Shown here one piece after another: positions 7,836 through 14,876 of a stretch of DNA of 34,862 nt. A program made the translations under genes and the position numbers. Source of the stretch: Candidatus Acetothermia bacterium (lineage in GTDB: Bacteria > Bipolaricaulota > Bipolaricaulia > RBG-16-55-9 > DRXL01). Location of the stretch: positions 1 through 34,862 of the forward strand of contig JACOSB010000132.1 in NCBI GenBank assembly GCA_016179105.1, read 5' to 3'. Position 1 is the stretch's first letter. Every line of letters begins with the position of its first letter. The notes beneath the pieces were generated by a model, which had not been told where the DNA came from, searched no databases, and saw only the letters and a program-made list of their open reading frames with translations.

Positions 7836-7952
7836 ATGAAGGTCTTCTCACCCGCAACGGCGCAGCTCCCTGAATCTACAGAAGCAAGAGAGCAGGCTTG
7901 CGAACCTCGGATGGAGTACCTAGAGTTTTGTACAGAATGTTTAAGAGATTGA
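7836..7952 (+). CDS. 38-residue ORF directly behind the c-di-GMP riboswitch (unproven)
   Basis: ATG 7836 follows the riboswitch P1 strand immediately; the frame ends at TGA 7950-7952. The peptide begins MKVFSPATAQLPEST and ends with EYLEFCTECLRD, containing three cysteines, one pair as CTEC. A GGGG directly adjoins the ATG, too close for a normal Shine-Dalgarno, so translation is uncertain. The same bases can fold as hairpins (GAAGGTCTTC at 7838-7847; GCAAG 7884-7888 with CTTGC 7897-7901). Alternatives are therefore a regulated micropeptide or a structured RNA. I recognise no homolog. Confidence 0.3.
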   Translation: MKVFSPATAQLPESTEAREQACEPRMEYLEFCTECLRD

Positions 7953-7965
7953 CCTACAGCAAGGG

Positions 7966-7996
7966 CCGAATTGCCTGACCGAGCCAGGAAATTCGG
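7966..7996 (+). ncRNA. Stem-loop in the riboswitch transcript
   Basis: CCGAAT (7966-7971) pairs with ATTCGG (7991-7996), and inside CCTG pairs with CAGG. It stands just before the terminator hairpin and suggests that the RNA downstream of the aptamer is itself structured. Confidence 0.5.
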
Positions 7997-8000
7997 AATG

Positions 8001-8049
8001 AAGCTGCTCAGCTGCGCTGCCCTAGAAGCTGAGCAGCTTTCTTTTTATC
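8001..8049 (+). terminator. Strong intrinsic terminator of the riboswitch transcript
   Basis: An 11-base-pair stem, AAGCTGCTCAG (8001-8011) with CTGAGCAGCTT (8029-8039), followed by TTTCTTTTTATC. No gene follows on this strand, so the transcript that begins near 7740 should end here. Confidence 0.85.
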
Positions 8050-8064
8050 TCGCAGAGAAACCAT

Positions 8065-8091
8065 AGATTTTCTTGGCGCCCTTGGCGGTTT
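8065..8091. repeat. Half copy of the CCAAG/CTTGGCG palindromic repeat
   Basis: TTTCTTGGCGCCCTTGGCGGTT matches the right arm of the repeats at 14802-14872 and 27415-27487. The left arm is missing. Confidence 0.6.
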
Positions 8092-8103
8092 TGTTTGACG
8101 TGC

Positions 8104-8805
8104 TTAATCTTCGCTGTAGCGTTCTTCCTTCCAGGGGTCGGCGTGGTTGTGGTAGCCGCGCTCTTCCCAAAAGCCCGGCTCGTCCTCTTCTTGAAAGCGC
8201 AGACTGGTCAAGAATTTTCCGCCCTTCCAGGCATATAAGTGAGGAATGATGACGCGCACAGGCCAGCCATGCTCGCGCGGGATCGGCACGCCATCCAGCT
8301 CATACGCCAATAAAACATTCCCGTCCAAAAATTCGTCGAGGGGGGTGTTGGTCGTGTAGCCATCGGCGCATTCGGTGATCACATGTTCGGCTTCGGGCAA
8401 GGGGTTTACGATCTCCAACAAATCAACAAAGCGTACGCCGCTCCACTCGACATCGAACTTGCTCCAGTGAGTTACACAATGAAAATCGGCCGTGATGATG
8501 GTCTTGGGAAGCTTTAAGAATTGCTCATAAGTGAATTCTTGGGGATTTTGCACCAGTCCGTGTACGCTCAATTTCCACTTTTTTGGATCAAAGTTGGGCT
8601 TAAACCCTAGATCGAGCACGGGAAAGCGCGCACCAATCAGTTGTTGGCCCGGAGGCAAACGATCGTGGCTCTCGTGGCGCGGTTTGTTCTTGTAATACTT
8701 GGCCGACTCGACCTTGCCGTGAATGTAGCCCTCGTTGTATGCGCCCTTTGTTTCGGGAGTAATGATTTCAGTCTCGTTCTCTTCCTTTTTCTTTCGGGAG
8801 AACAT
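8104..8805 (-). CDS. Sulfite oxidase-like molybdopterin-dependent oxidoreductase
   Basis: A 233-residue protein with the oxidoreductase molybdopterin-binding fold. C110 in ADFHCVTHWSK is the expected molybdenum ligand. Conserved WSGVRFVDLL, ECADGYTTN and YAWKGGKFLTSLRF segments follow. There is no signal peptide or twin-arginine motif, so it is probably cytoplasmic, unlike MsrP/YedY; it resembles short bacterial SUOX-like proteins of unknown substrate. The start has AGGTGG 5 bases upstream. No molybdenum cofactor genes are in the window. The neighbours (an orphan riboswitch and an esterase) give no functional hint. Confidence 0.88.
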   Translation of the reverse strand: MFSRKKKEENETEIITPETKGAYNEGYIHGKVESAKYYKNKPRHESHDRLPPGQQLIGARFPVLDLGFKPNFDPKKWKLSVHGLVQNPQEFTYEQFLKLPKTIITADFHCVTHWSKFDVEWSGVRFVDLLEIVNPLPEAEHVITECADGYTTNTPLDEFLDGNVLLAYELDGVPIPREHGWPVRVIIPHLYAWKGGKFLTSLRFQEEDEPGFWEERGYHNHADPWKEERYSED

Positions 8806-8874
8806 AATCCACCTGCCTTTTCAAAGAGCTTGCTTCATGGGCTTAGATGGAGTCAAAAGTGCAGGTCTTACCCC

Positions 8875-8902
8875 GTAGGGGCAAAGGTTGTCTCGCCCCT
8901 AC
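8875..8902. repeat. GTAGGGGC palindromic repeat, copy 2 (imperfect)
   Basis: 28 bp with intact GTAGGGGC and GCCCCTAC ends, but a non-palindromic middle (AAAGGTTGTCTC). It lies between the oxidoreductase and the esterase. Confidence 0.85.
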
Positions 8903-8910
8903 AAAGGTGT

Positions 8911-9774
8911 TTAATTCAAATGCTCTCGCACAAACTTGGCGATCGACTCGGTCGTCAAATCATTGGGAATGCCGATGCTGCCGATGATCGAGATGTGATC
9001 CTTATTGGGCACTAGGAGCGTTTTCGCTTCCGTGCCCTTTTGCTGCAGAAGCTTCGAAAGCTCCATGGCTTGAGCGTCGAGTGTCGGAAGATCGTTCTGG
9101 GCGTAGATCAACAAGAAGGGCGGCTGTTTCTCGCTGACCTGAGCGACAGGCGAAGCATCGCGCCGTGTCTCAGGGTCGCTGGTAAAAACGTCATTAAAAT
9201 CAGCAAGAGCCGTAATGTTATAGACGCCACTGACCGGCGAGACTCCTTTGATGAGATCGGTCGAGAGCCCTTCGGCTTGGAGATATTTTTTGTTGAGTGC
9301 CAAGAGCGCTGCCAAGTGCCCGCCGGCCGAATGCCCGGTCACAAAGATTTGATTGGGGTTGCCACCATACTGAGCAATATTTTTGTAGACCCAAGCGAAC
9401 GCGCGGGCGACATCTTGAATATGTCCCGGATGCTGCACTTCGGGCGTCAATCGATAACTAATGACGACGGTGACGAACCCCTGCTGCGCGAACGTGCGTC
9501 CCAAGAAGGGATAGATGCTCTTATCGCCCGATCGCCAACCACCTCCGTGGATGAAAAAGAGCACAGGTGCATTGGACAAATCTTTGGGTGAAAAAATATC
9601 CAAAATGTGCTTTTGCGGATTGAAGCCGGGCCCGTTGTAGTAGACTAAATTCGTAGCAACGGTGAATTCGTACGGTGGCCCAGATGGTTGGGCTAGAGGG
9701 CTTGTATAAGAAAAAGCGAGCCCAAGATAGAGAGCAAGTCCGATGCTGAAAAAAATGCGAGTATGTTTAGGCAT
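8911..9774 (-). CDS. Exported alpha/beta hydrolase (esterase, BD-FAE/lipase type)
   Basis: A 287-residue protein. ATG 9774 is chosen for its AAGGAGG 6 bases upstream. An N-terminal signal peptide (KHTRIFFSIGLALYLGLAF) indicates export. Catalytic elements are visible: oxyanion motif HGGGW (H76), nucleophile elbow GHSAGG (S149), probable acid D238 in AQNDLPT and H260 in NKDHISI. The family hydrolyses small esters; carbohydrate esters or kynurenine formamidase-like substrates are possible but cannot be read here. The neighbour upstream is another exported esterase that is broken. Confidence 0.88.
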   Translation of the reverse strand: MPKHTRIFFSIGLALYLGLAFSYTSPLAQPSGPPYEFTVATNLVYYNGPGFNPQKHILDIFSPKDLSNAPVLFFIHGGGWRSGDKSIYPFLGRTFAQQGFVTVVISYRLTPEVQHPGHIQDVARAFAWVYKNIAQYGGNPNQIFVTGHSAGGHLAALLALNKKYLQAEGLSTDLIKGVSPVSGVYNITALADFNDVFTSDPETRRDASPVAQVSEKQPPFLLIYAQNDLPTLDAQAMELSKLLQQKGTEAKTLLVPNKDHISIIGSIGIPNDLTTESIAKFVREHLN

Positions 9775-9835
9775 AGTCAGCCTCCTTGGCTGGGGTAGCA
9801 AGCGCTCGAAAAAATTTCAGCAAGAGTTTACTGAA

Positions 9836-11568
9836 TCAGTTTGACCCTTGCAGGGAGCCCAATAGATCACACTGTTTCTTGTGCAGTTCATGCCCTGCCG
9901 AGATCGGAATATCCAGTTGTAAATGAGGGTCTTCTTGAAACGTGTATGTCGGCCACGTCACTGCTGTTGCTGCTGAGTTGGGATCGCCCGTCTTGGCAAA
10001 ATTCGTCCAGTAAGTGATCATTGCATCTGAAAGCGCTTGCTCTTGCGGTGTCGCTAGGGAAGTGAGAATGCCGAAGACGTACTCGATCTCCGAGCCGTGG
10101 AATGCGCCGATTCCCAAAAAATTCCCTATCCGAGTCACGTAAGTAAATTGATAGAGATAAGTCTTCGGCTGATACTTTTGTACAGCGCGCGTGAACTGTC
10201 GCGTGGGGCAGACAAACGAAACATCAGCAACTAGTACTTCAGCTACTTGAAATTGATGGGTTGTGATGTTGTGAACGTCGATGACAAGAGCGAAATTAAC
10301 CAACTTGACCCATCCAAGTAAAGTTGTCGGAGTACTAGAGCATCGAGCGCGTCTTTCACTCTCGGATAGTTCGAGGCCGGGTACAATGCCAATACTTGAT
10401 CGGCATTGTTCTTGAAAAAAGCGCGCACGAAGGCCTCGAACTGGGCTTGCGTCGTGATGGCTAAGTTCGTCGTGAAAATAGACGCTTCATTCCCATTCGT
10501 GCCCGCGATCAAGGGAACGTGGTTGAACCGGCCAGTGTCCAGAGCAACTCCCGGCGCTTCGTTGAGCGCATAGTTGTCAATGGTGAAGTCGTACTTCTCG
10601 GCGGTGCTGATGATGCTGGCCTCGCCGGGGAGCACGCTCAAAATCTCTTGGGGAGTTTTCGAGCGCAGGCACGCGAGCACGTCGGGGGTGTTCGCGCAGC
10701 CGATCGCGCGGGCGTAGCGCTCGCCCTGGGCTTCGGCGCTCTCGGGTGCAGCGGGAGTAGCTTCTTTGAGATGGCGTTGCACTTTGAGGCAGCCGCCGCT
10801 CTCGATGATCGCGCGATGGGAAAGTCCGGCAGCTAATGGAGAGGCCAGTAAGCCGCAGACGCTTTTGCCTCCAGCAGACTCGCCGAAGATGGTCACGTTC
10901 TGCGAGTTGCCCCCAAAGTTTTTGATATTTTTCTGAACCCAACGCAACGCGAAGAGCTGGTCGAGTAGTCCGTAGTTGCCCGAGACGCCGTGCTCTTTGT
11001 CTTCGGCGCTCAACGCCGGATGCGCTAAAAATCCCAGCTGTGCTAGGCGATAGTTGATCGAAACGACCACGAGTTGTCCCTTCTCGGCCAAGAATCTTCC
11101 GTCATAGGTGGCGCGACCATCATTGGTGATCTGCGAGCTGCTGCCTTGCACAAGACCGCCGCCGTGGATCCAGAACATCACAGGCAAGTTTGCGGCTGGG
11201 TCAGTGCCCGTTGTCCAGACGTTTAAGAAGAGACAATCTTCGTCGGTCGCCACACTGACGGGGAGAATCGAGCCGCGCAGTTGGGGACAAGATTTCCCAA
11301 ATGAGATAGCGTCGCGAACACCGTCCCAGGGCTCGTGCGGCTGGGAAATTTTCCAGCGCAGCGTGCCCACGGGTGGAGCCGCATACGGAATCCCGCGGAA
11401 AACTTTGAGCGAGCCAAGCGACTCACCGCGGACGCAGCCCTTGTCCGTCGCGACGATGGCTTCTCCCGGTGGGCAAGATGATTGAGCGTTGAGATGAACT
11501 GATGAGAATTGACTCCCTAAGAAAAGCCAGAAACACAGGACGATTGCTTTGATGAAAAATTTTCGCAT
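9836..11568 (-). pseudogene. Exported type B carboxylesterase, split by a MITE
   Basis: ATG 11568 has AAGGAG 6 bases upstream. Signal peptide MRKFFIKAIVLCFWLFLGS and then a type B carboxylesterase: FRGIPYAAPPVG, EDCLFLNVW, FWIHGGG, GESAGG nucleophile elbow, and after the break AFHGSEIEYVFG with the catalytic His and YWTNFAKTGDPN. The frame is interrupted between DALDAL and VADVSFVCP by a foreign segment of about 104 bp, which brings a frameshift and a TAG at 10243-10245. Precise removal of the insert plus one TA restores the family sequence. As it stands only a truncated protein lacking the catalytic His would be made. Confidence 0.88.
10232..10337. mobile_element. ~102-bp MITE with TA target duplication (Tc1/mariner, IS630-like)
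   Basis: The insert is flanked by TA on both sides (10232-10233 and 10336-10337). Its two ends are imperfect inverted repeats of about 28 bases. Read inward, both begin GTACT, share ACTT in the middle, and end TGATGGGT or TGGATGGGT; about 20 of 28 positions match. It encodes no transposase. TA duplication and short terminal repeats fit a non-autonomous element mobilised by an IS630/Tc1-mariner type transposase, which is not in the window. It sits inside the carboxylesterase gene. Confidence 0.75.
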
Positions 11569-11590
11569 ATGGACTCCTTTTGGTGATATT

Positions 11591-11628
11591 ATAACCAAAG
11601 AGCTAGACTTGAGGTATAATTAGGTTAT
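11591..11628 (+). promoter_or_regulatory. Promoter and operator-like inverted repeat of the DUF104 antitoxin
   Basis: TATAAT at 11615-11620 is bracketed by ATAACC (11591-11596) and GGTTAT (11623-11628). The right arm overlaps the antitoxin ATG at 11627. The -35 is poor. With the -10 only 6 bases before the ATG, the transcript would be leaderless. Autorepression by the antitoxin is a reasonable guess. Confidence 0.5.
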
Positions 11629-11851
11629 GAACAAGGTCATTGACGCTGTTTACAAGAAGGGTGCTCTTCACCCGGTCAAACCCCTAAAAGGGCTCAAGGA
11701 GAACACGCGCGTGCGCGTGACTGTAGAGTCTGCTTCGGAAACTTCTCATCCCCTTGAACGGTTCGCGGGTATCTTGAGTGCTGAAGAAGCAGATCAGATG
11801 TTGAAGATAGTTGAAGAAGAATTTGAGCGTATAGACTCCGATGCCGGGTGA
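11627..11851 (+). CDS. DUF104 (AF2212-like) antitoxin
   Basis: A 74-residue protein. The N-terminal beta segment (MNKVIDAVYKKGALHPVKPL) with LKENTRVRVTVE is typical of DUF104/AF2212-like antitoxins, and an acidic C-terminal helix (EEADQMLKIVEEEFERID) would wrap the toxin. These small proteins pair with PIN-domain ribonucleases. The toxin gene overlaps its 3' end by 11 bases, as is usual, but is truncated, so the antitoxin may now be an orphan. No Shine-Dalgarno is present; leaderless translation from the adjacent -10 is likely. Confidence 0.8.
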   Translation: MNKVIDAVYKKGALHPVKPLKGLKENTRVRVTVESASETSHPLERFAGILSAEEADQMLKIVEEEFERIDSDAG

Positions 11852-11945
11852 AGTTGCCCTCGATACCAACATCGTTATTGCCTATTTCAAGGGCGAACCT
11901 GCTGTCAAGCCCCATTTCTGTCAGGATTCCCAAGACCCGTACTAG
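11841..11945 (+). pseudogene. Truncated PIN-domain toxin (VapC-like)
   Basis: ATG 11841 overlaps the antitoxin end. The first residues, VALDTNIVIAYFKGEPAV, are the classic PIN N-terminus with its first metal-binding Asp. After about 22 residues the homology stops and the frame ends at TAG 11943-11945, giving 34 residues instead of the usual 130 or so. The remaining acidic residues of the active site are missing, so it cannot be an active ribonuclease. A deletion joined it to unrelated sequence. Confidence 0.75.
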
Positions 11946-12023
11946 AATGTGAGCACATTTAGCTGGCAGCGCGAGATCGTTCGCGCGCTAGACCAAGCAC
12001 ACTTCACACAAGGAGGGTCTTTT

Positions 12024-12747
12024 ATGTTCAGTCGTCCTATCGTGAGTCGGGTTGTGTTGAGCGGGTTGGTGGCGGGGCTTTTGCTTTTTGCGGGACGGCA
12101 TCACTCTTTCGGGTGGTGAGCCCGCCATCCGCCTTCAAACTTCGGATGGAAACGGTCGCACATGGCAAATTCGGGCTGGTTACGGTCCTACTCCACTCTT
12201 CAGAATTTGGGATGAAGAGGCAAGGCAAGACAGACTAGACATAGATACTGATGGCAATGTCACAATCCAAGGCAACCTTTCCAAAGCCAGCGGTTCCTTC
12301 AAGATCGATCACCCGCTCGATCCTGCCAACAAGTACCTTTACCACTGCTTCGTCGAGTCGCCGGACACGATGAATATCTACAACGGCAACGCCGTGCTGG
12401 ATGCGAACGGCGAGGCATGGGTGGATCTGCCGGAGTGGTTCAGCGCGCTCAACCGCGACTTCCGCTATCAGCTCACCTCGATCGGAGGATTCGCGCCGAT
12501 CTACATCGCTCAGGAAATCCAGAACAATCGCTTCCAGATCGCGGGTGGCAAGCCGGGCATGAAAGTCTCGTGGCAGGTCACCGGCATTCGCCAAGACGCC
12601 TATGCCAACGCGCATCGCATCCCTGTGGAGGAGATGAAGCCGGCGAACGAGCGAGGGTATTACTTGTATCCTGAGCTATTCGGCCAACCGAAGGAGATGG
12701 GCATCGGCTGGTTGGAGATGCAGAAGTATCATGTGGATGAGAAGTAA
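12024..12747 (+). pseudogene. Exported conserved hypothetical protein, frameshifted after the signal peptide
   Basis: ATG 12024 has an excellent AGGAGGG 6 bases upstream and starts a signal peptide (VSRVVLSGLVAGLLLFAG), but this frame stops at 12117-12119. A second frame running from about 12088 to TAA 12747 carries the body: DGITLSGGEPAIRLQTSDGN, SFKIDHPLDPANKYLYH, VESPDTMNIYNGN, DLPEWFSALNRDFRYQLT and KVSWQVTGIRQDAYAN. This body is a conserved family of exported proteins with a tail-fibre-like, repetitive N-terminus; its function is unknown. A one-base change in the T/G-rich CTTTTGCTTTTTGCGGG stretch explains the break. It could also be a sequencing error or a phase-variable tract. Confidence 0.7.
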
Positions 12748-12749
12748 TT

Positions 12750-12845
12750 GAATCACGGAAGACACTGAAGTTTCACGGAAAGCGCGGAAAACGACACGCC
12801 TTTCTTCCGTGCCTTCCGTGGGTTATTCCGTGTTCTCCGTGATTC
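12750..12845. repeat. CACGGAAG/CTTCCGTG long imperfect palindrome
   Basis: Outer arms GAATCACGGA (12750-12759) and TCCGTGATTC (12836-12845) are perfectly complementary. Inside, repeated CACGGAA and TTCCGTG units continue the palindrome over about 96 bp. It follows the stop of the exported protein gene within 3 bases and has no T-tract. Confidence 0.8.
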
Positions 12846-12964
12846 GATGCTTTAGCTGAACTTGATGAATTGGGGCCGGGCATGGGCATCCGCTGCTCGG
12901 CTCTACTCTTTTTCATTCGCTTCAAGTCCCTGCGACTGCTAAGATAATTGTGGGTGAAATAGGC

Positions 12965-13164
12965 ATGAAACGCGTTAAGGGTATTTATGAGAACCAGACA
13001 GTGAGCTCTTGGAAAAAGTGAATGCTGAGAATGGCAGCGAAGTCGAAGTGATCTTCACTGATTCCTATCGAGAGGCCAAAGCCCGTCAATTCCGCCGTCT
13101 CAACAAAGGGTTCCGCATGGGAAAGCCCACCCATCGAAGCCGGGACGAGCTTCATGAGCGATAA
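12965..13164 (+). pseudogene. Frameshifted DUF104-like antitoxin
   Basis: MKRVKGIYENQTV is encoded from ATG 12965, then the frame must shift by one base to read LLEKVNAENGSEVEVIFTD and further to RSRDELHER, ending at TAA 13162-13164. Restoring one A in GTGAGCTCTTGG (giving GTG AAG CTC TTG) repairs the frame, so a one-base deletion is the likely lesion. Its 3' end overlaps the following PIN toxin start by 11 bases. It is an antitoxin of the same general type as the gene at 11627, in a second decayed toxin-antitoxin pair. Confidence 0.7.
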
Positions 13165-13357
13165 GTATTTCGTTGATACTAACATTCTCGTTTACGCCTA
13201 CAACGCCGATGAAAAAGAGAAACATGCGCGAGCAGTTGTTCGCCGATACGCACAGTATAGCAAATATGCCCATCTGATTTATGAGTTTCCAAGCAATGCA
13301 ACTTGTGCAAGAGCACTTGACGCATACGTCGCACTTCTAAGACCATGCTTTGACTAA
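13154..13357 (+). pseudogene. Truncated or degenerate PIN-domain toxin
   Basis: ATG 13154 starts MSDKYFVDTNILVYAYNADEKEKHARA, a clear PIN N-terminus with the first metal-binding Asp. After about 35 residues the sequence (RRYAQYSKYAHLIYEFPSN onward) no longer resembles the family and stops at 67 residues, about half the normal length. The later catalytic acidic residues are not recognisable. Together with the frameshifted antitoxin before it, this looks like a dead module. Confidence 0.65.
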
Positions 13358-13674
13358 CGGATCAGCTGCAGATGGGAAGTGATGAAGGCCAGATGTTGTT
13401 GGATATCTTCAGCGAGACGCTCACGATGCTCGATCAAAATCTCCAAATAGTCGATCAACGTGCGCAAATAATCTTCCTTGGCCTCAGCCTTCGTTTTGCC
13501 CACCCCGTACTGACGCGTGACAACATCCGATACTAAATATCCGTCCTCGACCAGTTCGACAGTGACTTCGATAGACTGTACAATTCGATAATTACGACAA
13601 TTCGGTTTCTCTATGGTATCTTTTCTTTGAGAGCGGCGGGGAGTTATCGTCGCAGATATTTTGCGTGTTGCCAT
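13354..13674 (-). CDS. Hypothetical protein with a HicB-like region
   Basis: A 106-residue protein. The C-terminal part (VTVELVEDGYLVSDVVTRQYGVGKTKAEAKEDYLRTLIDYLE) has the beta-beta-beta-alpha pattern of HicB-like proteins: GYLVSDV in place of the usual pathway strand, then G-x-G-K-T-x-x-E-A. The N-terminus is basic and low in complexity. No HicA partner is adjacent; the gene converges on the degenerate PIN gene, with the ends overlapping by 4 bases. No convincing Shine-Dalgarno precedes ATG 13674. Function unknown; an orphan antitoxin-like protein is one reading. Confidence 0.5.
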   Translation of the reverse strand: MATRKISATITPRRSQRKDTIEKPNCRNYRIVQSIEVTVELVEDGYLVSDVVTRQYGVGKTKAEAKEDYLRTLIDYLEILIEHRERLAEDIQQHLAFITSHLQLIR

Positions 13675-13707
13675 AGCAATTACTATTTTATCAGATGTAT
13701 CGAGATA

Positions 13708-14778
13708 TTACTTCACGCTCACCCAGCGCCCCGACCGATCGGACTTTCTCACAGCATCCATCACGGCCTGACAACGCATTCCGTCGTAGAAGGTCGCGCC
13801 GATCGCGGGTCGCTTGCCCTGGCTTAAGTACTCGATCAGATACTGAGACAATAAAGCGAACGAGCGCGGGAAGACGCCCTCCGGCATCCCCGGTACGACG
13901 GGCAACGGCTCCAGATCGGTGACCTCGGCCAGTGTCTCTTTGTGATGCCCAGCGAACAATTTTTCGTCCAATAAGACAATTGAGCCTTGGTCTCCACAAA
14001 TCTCGATGCGCGCTTGGCTCACGTGTCGAGCAACTAAACTGAGCTGCACACTGCCCAGTCCACCGTTCGCAAATTTTAACCAGAAGCAACAGAAGTCATC
14101 GGCCGTCACTCGGCGTGGCTCCAGCGACTCTGGCATCGGGCGCGTTTTAATAAATGTCTCCAAATGCCCGCGCGCTTCGCTAATTTCTCCGAACCACCAG
14201 CGCAAGAGATCGATTTGATGCGAGCCGACCGCTCCTAAGATTCCCCCTCCACGCTTTTTATCCGACCACCAATCCCAGGAGCGCATCTCAGCCGTCGAGC
14301 GATAGCTGAGCGCGAGCGAGATTTGCACATGTCGTAGCTGCCCGATGAATCCCTCGCTGATGAGTTGTTTGATGTGTCTGCGAGCAGGGTTGAATCGCAG
14401 TTCGTGGTCGATCAAGCAGACAAGATTTGCGTGCTTGGCACGTCGCCACATCTGCCGCGCTTCGTGCAGGTTCATCGCCGTTGGCTTCTCGCACAAAACG
14501 TGTTTTCCGGCTCTGAGTGCTGCGATCGTCATCGGAAAATGAAGATGTGGTGGCGTGGTGATGCTCACTAAGTCCAACTCTTGGAGCCTCAGCATGGCCT
14601 TGTAGTTCGCGAACGCATGGGGGATACCAAACTCTTGCTGCATGGCGTTGGCTTTCTCCAAGGTGCTCGCGCAGATGGCGTAGACTTCGGCGTTCGGGCA
14701 TGCGCGAAATCCCGGGATCTGCACGGATTTTCCAAACCCCGTACCGACGATGGCAACACGAATTTTTCTTTCGCTCAT
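13708..14778 (-). CDS. Gfo/Idh/MocA family oxidoreductase
   Basis: A 356-residue protein of typical length. The N-terminal Rossmann fold has IRVAIVGTGFGKSVQIPGF as nucleotide-binding loop, then SITTPPHLHFP, and CEKPTAMN with the conserved lysine of the EKP motif. The C-terminal substrate domain includes SWDWWSDKKRGGGILGAVGSHQIDLLRWW, in which the GSHxxD histidine and aspartate are typical active-site residues. Such enzymes oxidise or reduce sugars, inositols or biliverdin-like substrates with NAD(P). The particular substrate is not evident and no sugar gene cluster surrounds it. It appears to be a single-gene unit. Confidence 0.92.
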   Translation of the reverse strand: MSERKIRVAIVGTGFGKSVQIPGFRACPNAEVYAICASTLEKANAMQQEFGIPHAFANYKAMLRLQELDLVSITTPPHLHFPMTIAALRAGKHVLCEKPTAMNLHEARQMWRRAKHANLVCLIDHELRFNPARRHIKQLISEGFIGQLRHVQISLALSYRSTAEMRSWDWWSDKKRGGGILGAVGSHQIDLLRWWFGEISEARGHLETFIKTRPMPESLEPRRVTADDFCCFWLKFANGGLGSVQLSLVARHVSQARIEICGDQGSIVLLDEKLFAGHHKETLAEVTDLEPLPVVPGMPEGVFPRSFALLSQYLIEYLSQGKRPAIGATFYDGMRCQAVMDAVRKSDRSGRWVSVK

Positions 14779-14801
14779 AGGAACACCATTTTAAGAGAAT
14801 G

Positions 14802-14872
14802 AACCGCCAAGACGCCAAGGTCGCCAAGATTATCTTCTGGTTTGCTTGGTGTTCTTTGTGTCTTGGCGGTTT
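14802..14872. repeat. CCGCCAAG/CTTGGCGG palindromic repeat, copy 1
   Basis: Left arm AACCGCCAAGACGCCAAGG, then TCGCCAAGATTAT; right arm CTTGGTGTTCTTTGTG, then TCTTGGCGGTT. It fills the gap between the oxidoreductase and NAPRTase genes. A nearly identical copy is at 27415-27487. Confidence 0.85.
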
Positions 14873-14876
14873 CAAT

